Shown: positions 10,833 through 22,800 of the stretch, in pieces | Layout of the letters: each line of letters starts with the position of its first letter | How positions within the stretch are numbered: position 1 is the first letter of the stretch | Assembly (NCBI GenBank): GCA_017979445.1 | Contig: CM030706.1 | Span: 15,982,967-16,046,966 of the forward strand | Reading direction: 5' to 3' | Length of the DNA: 64,000 nt | Origin: Akebia trifoliata | Lineage: Eukaryota > Streptophyta > Magnoliopsida > Ranunculales > Lardizabalaceae | Position numbers and translations under genes: made by a program | Notes under the pieces: model-generated | What the model saw: only the letters and a program-made list of their open reading frames with translations | What the model was told of the DNA's origin: nothing | Databases searched by the model: none

Positions 10833-13800
10833 ATGAAGGTTTTCGTGAAGACTTTGAAGGGCACTCACTTCGAGATCGAAGTGAAACCTGAAGACACGGT
10901 ATTCTTTAATTTTTTTGATTTTTTGATTTTCTTAAAATCAATATTTACAACATAGATGACGACTTTTATTTTCTGATACAATGATATTCTTCTTTGGTGT
11001 TATTATTAGAGTGTAGATTAGGGTTTGTTTTCTCCCCCCCTTTTTTTTCCTCATTTTGTTCTAATTTTTTTTTGATAATTTTATGCTTTGCATTAATAGT
11101 TTTGGGTGATTAATTCTTTAATGCCATAATTATAGGGGGAGATTGTTTATTCACCGTCTAATTGCGTATAAAGTTGGCTATTTTTTTTTGTGAAAATTGT
11201 ATGAATTTTGATTTTTAATTCAAGTTTTGGTGTTAGGGATTTGTGGGTTCTGAGTTGCAATATTGAGAAATCAATGCTATTAATGTAGAACATTAAGCGA
11301 GCTTAATGTAAAAGAAAATTGGAATGGTTTTTTTAATAGGCAAACATATTTGATTAATGTAATATAAAAAAAAAGAAAGAAAGAAAGAAAAAACAGAAAA
11401 AAAAGGAGGAGATATAAAAGAGGGGAGATTACAATGATAGAAAACAGCTGGAGAACCACAGAAACCATTAAGAATCTATTTGACTTACAGAGTTCCATCT
11501 AAAGAAAAAATATGGCATCGGTAGTAAAGCAACGCAATGATTCGACTACATCAGTCTCTTCTTCTGAATTCTCTCACGTTTGCAAGCGGAAGAAGACTTA
11601 ACATTATTCTTTTGCGCAATCTGAAAGCCTAGGATCCCTAACATTAGAATAGAAAGACAACTTGAGAGGGGAAGACACAGTCGGTAGACTTAAGAGAAAG
11701 AAAATGAGGTCAAATTACTCTTGAAAATGAATAGGAGATGAGAATATGATTAGTAAAGAGAATGGGTCCTCTAGGGCTCTAATACCAAGAAGAATGGTAG
11801 GACAATCAAGTCTCTGAAGAGAACTTGTCAATGTATTTATAATAAACAAGGTGAATGGACATAAATGCCCTTACATAGAGAATAATAGAAAAATAGGAAA
11901 AATAGAAAAAATATATCATATTTCCCAATAACCTTGTGTTATAAAAAGGATAACTTTTTTCTTATTTAGGTTTCACCTCCTGAAAGCCCCTTTATTCCAC
12001 ATCTTTAACTTTTCTTTGGTAGCCTTAAACTTTCTCTTGAATCAAACCCTAAGGTCTTCCAACAAACAACTATGTTGACTACCAACTCCTACAACTCCAT
12101 AAAATTATGATGAGATAAGCACTTATTCTCAAATCTAAAAGACATAGGTCACCCCTCATTTAGACCAGCTTTTAACATTGAGGGGAGTGGTTTGAAATGG
12201 GTTTGGGGATTACTAATTGGACAATATCATGAAAATGGTTCTCCTATGAAGATGACACCATGAATCTATTTTTTTAATAGGCTGGGACAATATTGAATTA
12301 TTGATTGTTTGGCCATGCTAACGAGCACCCTCCCAGAGGTAAAACAATAAGAAAGTTTATGTTCATGAAATCCCCAAACTCTTTCATGTTTTTGGTAAGT
12401 CTAGATCATCAATTCTTCTCATAAATTTTTTTAACACATTAAAATCCCCTCTTAAATGCCATGGCCTAGACCTCACAATATGCTTCCACTACAATTTATG
12501 GACAATGAGCGCTTGAGAAAACCCAAAACTCATCTCCTACACAATTCACAAGGAGGTTGGAGAATGCCACTATTTATTTAACACTGAGGGATAACATGAC
12601 ATCGAACCTTATCGTTATTGGATCCAAGTGTTAAAAAATAAAGAATGCCTTCTTTACCTTGGTATTTTATTTGTTTTTTTTAACCCAATTAGCGGCATAA
12701 GGCTGTGGCTGTGGATGTGGTTTTTTTTAGAAGGTGCGATTTGTTTACTGTAGTTATAGTGACAATGTTTCACTGATTGTCACAATCAATGACAGTGTAT
12801 AGTTGGTTACCACATTTGATTGTTATTGAAAACTTATTCTCTCTCTCTCTCTCTCCCAGCCTCTTTTTTGATTTGATGCATGATGAGCCACTGTCATACA
12901 CCAGTGACCCACTTTTAATTGATTTGAATGAGAATTATATGGCTTAATAGAAATTTGATGTCGAGCTTCCTTTCCTACTATTCAAAAAAGGTTGCCTAGT
13001 TTTATCAGCTGAAGTACCATCTAAATGGAATTTGAACAAAGAGGTGGTCAAATTTATGTTCGTTGGATACTCCATTGAGAGGTGTACCAATGCTTGTGTA
13101 TGAGTTGTGACCTCTCGTAAATGTGACGGGGAGGGGGTTCTTTCTTTGATCATCTGTGGATTTGAATGAGCTTAAATTCATCATCAATGTTGTTAAATAG
13201 CATATGCGACTATGTGCGATCAGCACATGTTGTTCACATATGTGATTTTGCACATCGCATATGCGGTGACGTATGCTGCAAAAAAAAATAATTGAAAAAA
13301 ATATATGCCATCGCATACATTGCATATGCCATTGCACACTTTGCATATGCTATTGCACGCAAAAATACGCCATCGCATATTGGTAGATAGCATAATTTGG
13401 AGTATGCGACTGTAGCATATGCGACTGCATTTGACAATACTGTTCATAACGACCATGTAAACTACAAATGAAAAGAGATCAAGGAGATAGCTTGCAGCAT
13501 GCAAATTGCCTAGTAACTTTTTTTTTTCTTTGAAATTCTTTAGTTTTTGTTTTGAACTGCAGATATAGTTACTCAAATTGTGAGTATTGTATTCTTTCAT
13601 TCAATGAGGTTACGACCTTTGAGGGTGTTATTCACTTCTTTTTTTCACATTTCATATGGTTCTAATCTCATTCACTTCTTTTTTCACACATAGGTACAAG
13701 CATGCATTAGTAGATATTCTTTGTTTTAGCCTACATAATTATTTTTATGGTGTCGTGCCAACTTTGGTTATCTTCACATGGTTGGTTGTTCATTGTATTA

Positions 13801-16800
13801 GTTTGACATTGTAAATGTTTATGCAGGTTGCCGATGTGAAAAAGAATATAGAAACTGTTCAAAGCCCAGATACTTACCCAGCTCCACAACAAATGCTTAT
13901 CCATCAAGGAAAAGTTCTTAAAGATGCCACAACATTGGATGAAAACAAAGTTTTGGAAAATAGTTTTCTTGTCATTATGTTGACAAAGGTATGGCTAGTT
14001 ATATTATTTGATGTATCTATTTGTGGGCTAGATATGAGAAGGGTGCATTGAAATGTAAGATAGTGTGATTGGCCATTTGTTTGATTTATTGCTTAGGTAG
14101 GTCCATGGTATTAAATTTTGACATATTTCCATGAAATATTTCCATTTCCACAAGCTCCGACACGAAATTTAACCGACAATTTATTTTTGTATATATTTCG
14201 GTGGAAATCACTATTCATTTTGTGAAATATTTTGATGAATAGTAAATTTTGACCGAAATTATCAAAATTTAGGTATGAAAATGAAATATTTCAGTGGAAA
14301 TATTTCGATGAATTATAAATTTCGGTTGGAATATTCTGTTTTGAAAATACTTATAATTGCTTTTAGAAAGAACTTGTAAATTACACATAGTTATTTACTA
14401 ATAAAAAATTACACATAACATGCATCCGTTAGTTTAAATGAATTATTATTAGTTAGTTATCTATATCATTTTATTTTAATGTATTCTAAGCATATCAGTA
14501 CATTTATATAAGCATGTATACAATCAGCCATGTTTCAATTAATTGGATACATTAGAAATTTATTCGTACTTATTAAAAAATAAAGAAATATAATAACACA
14601 TGAATGCGATTTTTGTATATATTTCGGTGGAAATCAACTATTTCATTTTGTGAAATATTTTGATGAATAGTAAATTTTGACCGAAATTATATCAAATTTA
14701 GGGATGAAATGAAATATTCAGTGGAAAATATTTCGATGAATTGTAAATTTCGGTTGGAATATTCTTGTTTTGAAATACTTATAATTGCTTTTAGAAAGAA
14801 CTTGTAAATTACACATAGTTTTTTTACAATAAAAAATTACACATAACATGCATCCGTTAGTTTAAATGAATTATTATTAGTTAGTTATCTATATCATTTT
14901 ATTTTAATGTATTCTAAGCATATCAGTACATTTATATAAGCATGTATACAATCAGCCATGTTTCAATTAATTGGATACATTAGAAATTTATTCGTACTTA
15001 TTAAAAAAATAAAAGAAATATAATAACACATGAATGCGATACTTAATAGTTACTTCATTTTAATGTCTTATATATTAAGTTGTATGCAGTTAGTACGATA
15101 TCATTATTCTCATTTCCACTGTCAGCCTCTTAATACATGTGCATACATGTAGCAAAATGTTGTTCATATTCATTTTCACGCACCATATGGTAGTTTATTG
15201 TATTTTGATGATTTAATGAGTTTGTGTTAATACCTATTTTATCATTTCCTATAGAGTCAATAATTTCTTCAATATTTCTGTAATATCCAAAAACTGTATT
15301 CGGTTCCACACTGATTGAAATATTTCCATTTCCAGACTAACCGAAACAGACTCCGAAATCAAAATTTAATACCTTGGGTAGGCCTATAGATGTTTCTGAG
15401 TTGGATGTAGAGTTAACAAAGAGGAAATTATGTTCAGAGCCAAAGTGGCATTCTTTGGTATTGGATACTCTAAATAATGTGCTTCACTAATTGAAGTTGC
15501 AATAATAGCATTTACATTTTACCCCCAATGGATGATGTTTCGTCCCACACACTAATTGGAATATAAAGTATCTCATACGCTGGCATGTTTGCCATAAATC
15601 CACCTTTGACCAATGGCCTTGCTAAATGAATTTCTATCTGATCTGTCCGACTTCTAATAAGTTCTACAAATATACTTGTTGTCTATTAGTTGTACATTTC
15701 CTATTGTCTATTTTGACATGTTTGTCCTTTTGTGAAGTATTGGACTGGATCTAACTGGCCCAAATAAAAATACTGATGCATACGTTAGTGAGGGTAACAA
15801 GGATACAACTCTTGAATTACTGAAATCTAGGTCACAGACAATTATTGGTGTACTTTATTTTAAACTCAATATTATTTTTGAGATTTATTTCCTACAAGAA
15901 TGAAAGAAAGTTTAATATGAAAAAGTGGCAGGTTATCCAGTGGGACACTTTTGATTATGCAACATAGTTTAGTGGTTTTGGGTGTTCACATTGATAGGTA
16001 GTAGAGGATGATTTAAAATAAAATGTACCAATAAATTAATTGATAGAACCCTAAAAGAAAAGGAAATAAACATGCAGAATGGTTAAGGAAATTCTTGGAG
16101 CTTCCATACCGCAACTTTTGTTGCAGTATGGCACCAATGCTGCACTTCTGTAGAGAAATTTAATGGTAAATTGGTCATTCAATGTTCTAGTTATTTATCT
16201 GGTTATCATTCTATGGTTCTTTTGATTCAATCAACTTTTCATTTTAGTTCATTAGTTTACATTCATAATATTGTTTAAATTTCCTTTTGTTAATTCCTTC
16301 GTATGACATGCTTAATGATTTTAGAATAAGAGCTCGTCGTCTCCTGGAACTTCAAACACAACAGTTGCACCCACGAACCCCGTAAGTATGGAATATTTAT
16401 CATAAAATGTCCAAATTTATCTTATTGGCTGAACTTTTAATCTTGTTTTTTCGTTATCATCATTTGGACCAAGTGAACATGCCAAGGTGTTAATGGATAT
16501 TTGGAACAAAGCTGACTGTCAGTTTCCCCTGAGGGCTATTTGGTTTGTAACATTTAGTCTCCAATTCCTCTCACATCTAACTTGATGTTACTACTTTTTC
16601 GGCAGTTAGGTCGGCTTTGGCTGGACATCAGTAATCCTAATGGAACTTGGATTTGACAGGATAAAAACGTTGCACTGAATTGGTTCCACACATCTCTGTC
16701 CAAAGGGGAAAAAACTTTGAAGTGGCTGTCCTGCTTCAAAATTTTGGTTGAATCTTCTCCTTTGGATTACACATGGTGCCTCCAAGGAGGTATCCCAAAT

Positions 16801-19800
16801 ATTAACGAAAAATTACAAAAGGCCATGTGTCATGTTACCAGGAGAGTTGTCCTAGTGGCAAGCCGAGCCTTGATAAGCTCCTCAGGAAGGGTAGGTCAAG
16901 TGTTAGAAACCCAACGAAGCGATGAATTCCTTGGGGCCACCCTCCAGGGTCCAGTTGACCCTCGTCTCAACCAGTTGCACGTAGGACTTTTTGAGGGGGC
17001 GGTGCGTGTGACCATGAGATTAGTCTCACCCAAAGGGTTTGGATACCTATGATAAACAAAAATAATGTTACGAGGAGGCTTCCTCCAAAATTTTGAAGTG
17101 GCTTGGCTGCTTCAAAGTCGGACTCGTCCAAAGCGGAAACATTCCTTGTTTAAGATTTCTATTGTCATTCATTGTGTCATTGCAATCCTTGAATAATACT
17201 GAATATTGATTTCTCTATTGTTTCTTTGAGTTACCTATATGTTCCATACTAATCTAATAATATTTACTATTGAATTCTCTATCACCAAGCACTTGTAGAT
17301 GGAATTATATAATTATAAAATCTTACAAGTTAATTTTGAAGAGCACACTGGTAGTTGCTATGAAATGGATATTTCATTCTAGATGTCTTGGAGACACAAT
17401 ACAGGGTACCCAGAAGCCTGTTTATAATTCAAAATGAACTTCTTATCCTATATGTACTGTTTTCATGGCATGTTGAAACCTTTTCAGTTACACATGCACT
17501 GATTATACTTTTCGTAATCATTATGCAATCGAATTATCTGATTACATGGACATTTACTTCATTGGACCAAAAGCTATATCAACTAATAAGTTTCACACTT
17601 CATTGCAATCGGCATTTGTTGATAATAATGCATACCAAGAAGGTGTGACCATACGTAAAATTTTGAACAAGAAACATATGCAGAACATCTCTGGTTGCTA
17701 ATGCCTGTCGCCTACCCCAATTAGGCAAGGATTTTGAAGGGGTGTTTTTCGTGGATTTTGTTTGTAAGTCCCTGTTTAGTACATTGCAAAACATCTGCAA
17801 TGCAAATGATTTGCGATGAAAGATTTACTATTGCTTGGATTACATTGGGAAAGCTCTTGCGAATATTTTTTTTTTGTGATGGGTTGATATTTGCCATAAT
17901 TTTTGTTGTTGTGACTTCTTATTAAAATAAAGCGTGAAAACAATTTTTACTTATTCAATCTCATCAAAGAAATTACTCTAATTACAAATATGCCCTTAAT
18001 ACTCTACATTAACATACATATGAATTTATAAAAATATCCCTATCAAAAGGTATAGTAATCAACACATTGGAATTACAAAAATACTCATCATCAAAGAAAC
18101 TATCCAAATTACAAAAATACCTTTAGTATTTGTTACATTAAAAGTGAGGGACCTTCAGGAAAGAAACTTCTTGGATTTCGGGTTGAACAATTCATTTGTG
18201 GTTTTGATTTCGAAGAAGGAAGAGGCTGTGGATTTCACAGCTTTCAAGCCTATTAGTCTGGTCAACTCCACATAAAATTATTTCAAAAGTTATGGTGACC
18301 AGGTTCAAAGAGGTAATTGATGGGGTCATAGGTTTGGAACAAGGAGCGTTTGTTAAGAGTAGACAAATCCTAAATGGGGTGGTGGTGCTAACGAGTGCAT
18401 CAATTTGATGTTGAGAGATGGGAACCAATGTTTGGTGTGCAAAATTGATTTTCATAAGGTTTATGACCACGTGAATTGGAATTTTTTGGAGTACTTGTTA
18501 ATTAGAATGGGGTTTGGAGAGAGATGATTAGGTTGGATCATGAAATGTCTCTTTGATGTCATTTTCTATCTTAGTGAGTGGGAGTCTCGCTGGTCACTTT
18601 AGAAGCTCTAGAGGGTTAAGACAAGGGGACTTGTTGTCCCTGTTTCTTTTTGTGATAGTGGCAGAAGCTTTGGTGAAGTCAGTGAGAGAACCGCGAGTCT
18701 CGGGTAGTTGACGGGTTTCAGGGTTAAGTTAAGTCTAGAGGTTACCCATCTTCAGTTTGCTGATGACAACACCCTGGTTTTTTGGGGGCCTCGCTTCAAC
18801 AATAGAAATTTTTGAGAGGTTTATTGTGTTGTTTTGAAGAGATATTAGGTCTCAGCATTAATCTTAGATAGAACAAGCTTTTTGGGGTAGGTTAGGTGCC
18901 AGATATTCAGAATTGAGCGGTAATGTTTGGGTGTCAAGTGGAGGTAATTCTTCCAACTATCTAGGTCTACCGTTGGGTTTTGCTTTCAAAATTAAGTCAA
19001 TCTGGGATCTGGTGTTAGAAAGGTTGGGAAAGAGACTAAACTCGTGGAAAGCCATGCACCTGTCGAAAGGGGGAAACTTGACCATAGGAGTACTCTAGAG
19101 GGCATCCGAATTTATCATTCGTCTTTATTCTCAACTCCATATGCCGACCACCAATCAGCTGTAGTATACAACTACAATATAAATATATAATTCAAATAGT
19201 GATAAGATGAAAATAATTAAATAAGTCAAATAATTAAAGTCAAACTAAATATTAAATTTTTTACTTGGAATTTTCATTGTTCTATGCCTTTTAACTATAT
19301 TTTTTCCAAAGACCCTTTTGCTATTCTTGTAACGATCCAACTGTGTCGATATTGCATTTTGTTTTGCCTGTACAAGAACCAATCTTTCCAACATGTCCAG
19401 AAATCCAACCATATGCATTGAATCTGCCTCATTTTGATTGGCGGATTGTAAGTGTACGGCTGAATTAAGGATTTCAACAGCTGAATATAATGCAGATTTC
19501 ATTCGGCTGCCCCATCTCTTATAAATAATATCAATTACACTTTTATAATTTCTTTCACAATATTTGTGTACTTAATAGTTTTTTCCATTACATCGTAAAT
19601 GCAGGCCATAAGGGGCTTCTCATCACCATCTACTAATCGAAGAACATAAACTAATGGCATGACATTATTTAGGGTCTTTGTGACACCTGTCCAACAAGTC
19701 TGGGACATGATAGTCTAGGCAACTAATTTTCCTTCGGTCTTCTTTGACCAAGGTCCATTGTTTCGTTCGGCCGACACTACAAAGTTTCTAAGTTCAATCT

Positions 19801-22800
19801 TTTTTCCGTGTAAGGTTTGTAGTGTCAAGAAGGCCATTGCAAATCGAGTGATTGCAAGTCTAATTAGGTTTCCACTTATATGTGCTCTCATTCGTTGTAG
19901 TAACAGTGCACGTTTGTACTTAAAAGCAATGACCATTCTAGCCTTAGCAATGGTGTTGATATGCAATTTACCTATGTTCTCCAAAATTAGGTCTATGCAA
20001 TGTACTGCACATGGAGACCAATACAAACAGGGACATTTATCCATTAAAAGCGACACGCAGTCACATATGCAGTTGTGTTGTCCATTGCAACTTGGACAAT
20101 GTTGTCCTCACCAATTTCCACAATTGTTTTATCTAAAAATTGAAAAAGATAATCAGCCGTGTGAGAATGGGTCGATGCATCTATGGATTTGAGGAACATT
20201 GTTTTGATTAGACAATTAACTAAAAAGTTAATTATTGACCGATCGATTTTATTGTTCAATCCATCAGCCATCAGAGTACACCCATAGGTTATCCATGATT
20301 CTCGATATCTGTTGATTAACCCCTGGGTTAACTCTACTTCTGTAAGACATAGCTATCTTATTTCATGATAAGAAGGTGGGCTTGAGACCATGTCTGAATT
20401 ACCTATTGCCTCCACCATCACTTTGAAGCTCTTCAATTTGACAGTGTTAAATGTAATTCCAGCTTGATATAGCCATTTGGTCATATATTAAACGATTGTT
20501 TTCTTATCTTTGATGCTATATTTAATGGTGGTTTGGTATGGACCTTTACCTTTACCTTTTTGGTCAATCACATCTTTGGGATGTGGTCTACACTTATCCA
20601 ACAAACCATGGGCACAAGCTTTTTGAGATAGTGGTGGTGGAACCGATGGTCTACTACTCCCCGTCGACGTAGGAGGGGTATTGTAACCTTGTCCATATAC
20701 TCCATTAGTTGTTTTTGGATTTCGGGAGTAACTTTTTCACATGCCTTAACATTTGATCCCGGCATGTGTACTAAATGTTGCTTGTGGTGTGCAATGCCAC
20801 CTTTACTCACGTACCCATACAACTCACATACGACTTGACCCTTTTCATTTGGACTACGATAATGACCGTATTTCCAACTGGGATCATTTGATTTAGGCCT
20901 TAGGGAAGAGTTGGCCGACGAGGACGACATACTAATTTCTAAGTTTCTAATAAGTAAAATAAAAAACAACTACAAAAATAGAAAACAAATAACAAGTATT
21001 AACTATTAATTATTAAAGGACAAAAGTATATAATACCTCAACCTCAACTTGAGTAGTACTAGTAGAAGAGAGAAAAGATGATGATTTGAAACCTTGAAGG
21101 TTGATTCTCAAGTCTTGACTCTTGAGTTGAAGGTTGATAGAAATTAGAATGATAGTTGAATTTGAATGATGCTTGATCAATCTTGAGTACTTGACTTGAA
21201 TCTTGAAGTTGAACACTTGAACTTGAGTTGTTGGATGAATAATGAATCTTGATCTTGAAATTTTTGATGAATGATGAATTATGAATGATTAGTTTATGAC
21301 TTCACTTGATACTTGAATCTTGATTCGAGTAGAGATAGCTTACTCTGTCTTCAAGTCTTGAGAGTTGGGAGTGATAGTGAGTGAGTGAGTTGAGAGTGAT
21401 AGTGAGAGAGATTTAAGAAGAAAGAGATTTGAGCTTAGACGAGGTAATAGAGACTAGAGAGTATGTTGTAGAAGAAGTATGGGGGGTATTTATAGGGAAA
21501 AATGAAAAAAAGAAAAAATTGTATGCAACGGTCATATTTATGACCGTTGGACATTATGCCGTCGCATATATAAGTATGCCATCACATACTTTCCAAATAT
21601 CATAATTTCACATATGCGAAATTAGTTTTGGAAATTGCACGTGATAGCATTTGACAACACTGGTTTTGCTCCCCTTTGCAATTTGCTATGGTTTGTGGAA
21701 GGAAAGAAACATGAGAATCTTCTCGGTGGTGGAGAGATCTCACTACGACATGGTTTTGTTTATTCTTGGATTGTTATTTCATTGGTGTAAGCTAGACAGA
21801 GCTTTGAAAGGGGTTTTCTTTGAGGATTATGTGTTTAGATGGGACTCCCTTTGTAATATGTAGTCTTCTTTTAGTGATGTCTTGTACCGTCGGCAGATCT
21901 CCTCGACCGCCTTTTAATGAATTTGTTTTACTTATAAAAAATAAAATAATTGTTACAATAATATGCATATGAATTTAAAAGAATACTCCATAATGAGGGA
22001 TATTTTTGTAATAAAATTGATGAGGAGTATTTTTGTAATTTTTATATGCAAGTAAATGTTACAATGAGATGTATTCTTGTGAATTCACATGCATGTTATT
22101 GCAGTAAGTATTGAGTGCTATTTATATAATTTAATTTTTTTATTAGGGGTATTTTTTTAAATTTCAGTATACAATTAAATGTATCTTAGAGGGGTATTTT
22201 TGTAAATTTATGTACATATTGTTCTACCAAGTACTGAGTGTATTTTTATAATTTAATTAATTTTCTTAATAAGGGATAATTTCGTAATTTTGATATGCAT
22301 AGGTGAGAGTCAAATAATTTTGCAAATGATTTGCAGTACTTTTTGTGCCGCAAATCATTGGCTGAAATTTCTTAAGAATTTAGGTGATCAATGAAAATTT
22401 TTCACAATGCAAATTATTTGCACTGTGTAATGAAGCACCAATAAAATTGATTTAAGAAAATTATTTGCGTTTGCAAATGATTTGCACCACCAAGCAGGGC
22501 CCAAGTCGGATTTGCTTTGCCATGTATAGCTTGCCTGTGGGCTGGATGCTTTAAGTATTTTTAGCTGTTTTTTTTATTCTTGTTCTTTGTTTTTCTTGTA
22601 TAGGGGCCACCTTGTCCTCTGCCTTTTCGTTCTTTAATAAAATTTTCCAATTATCAAAAACAGATAATTAATGAGCTTGAACTTAGTCTGTCTCAAATTA
22701 ATCTACCTGCTTCCTTCTTTATGCAGGCCCCACTGACAAGTTCTTCACCACCAATTGTAACTCCAGCAGCAGCAACACCTGAAGCTTATGCATCAACATT

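Larger units (their letters stand above)
18142..21949 (+). mobile_element. 5'-truncated L1-type LINE, interrupted by a hAT element
   Basis: The flanks TTGTTACATTAA (18,130-18,141) and TTGTTACAATAA (21,950-21,961) form a 12-bp target duplication with one mismatch, and the right end is A-rich, as expected for a LINE. Coding remnants in order are reverse transcriptase with [16 protein letters not shown] near 18,440, LQFADD near 18,752, and the thumb region NYLGLPLG to LSKGG (18,950-19,085). After the hAT, the protein C-terminus with [10 protein letters not shown] appears near 21,690. Stops and frameshifts are frequent. The part between LSKGG and LWKERN, about 1 kb, is missing. Confidence 0.8.
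17768..22501. mobile_element. PIF/Tourist-like TIR element (copy 1) in RAD23 intron 3, host of nested LINE and hAT
   Basis: The left end GTCCCTGTTTAGTACATTGC and the complement of the right end, GGCCCTGCTTGGTGGTGC, form terminal inverted repeats. GCAAATGATTTGC motifs lie just inside both. The flanks are TAA on the left and CAA on the right, compatible with a 3-bp TWA duplication. The body has many TTTTTGTAATTT and GAGGGGTATTTTT stretches on one side and their complements on the other. A second copy lies at about 29,640-31,180. About 3.8 kb of this copy is a LINE insertion (18,142-21,949), leaving about 0.9 kb of its own sequence. Confidence 0.6.

Noticed and set aside
13220..13600. Overlapping - strand frames of 67-126 codons in RAD23 intron 1
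   Set aside because: They arise from the GCATATGC-rich interior of a hAT MITE and have repetitive Ala/Tyr/Cys composition, without homology I recognise.
19758..20192. 144-codon + strand frame over the hAT element
   Set aside because: Opposite-strand shadow of the DUF659/RNase H-fold part of the hAT transposase.
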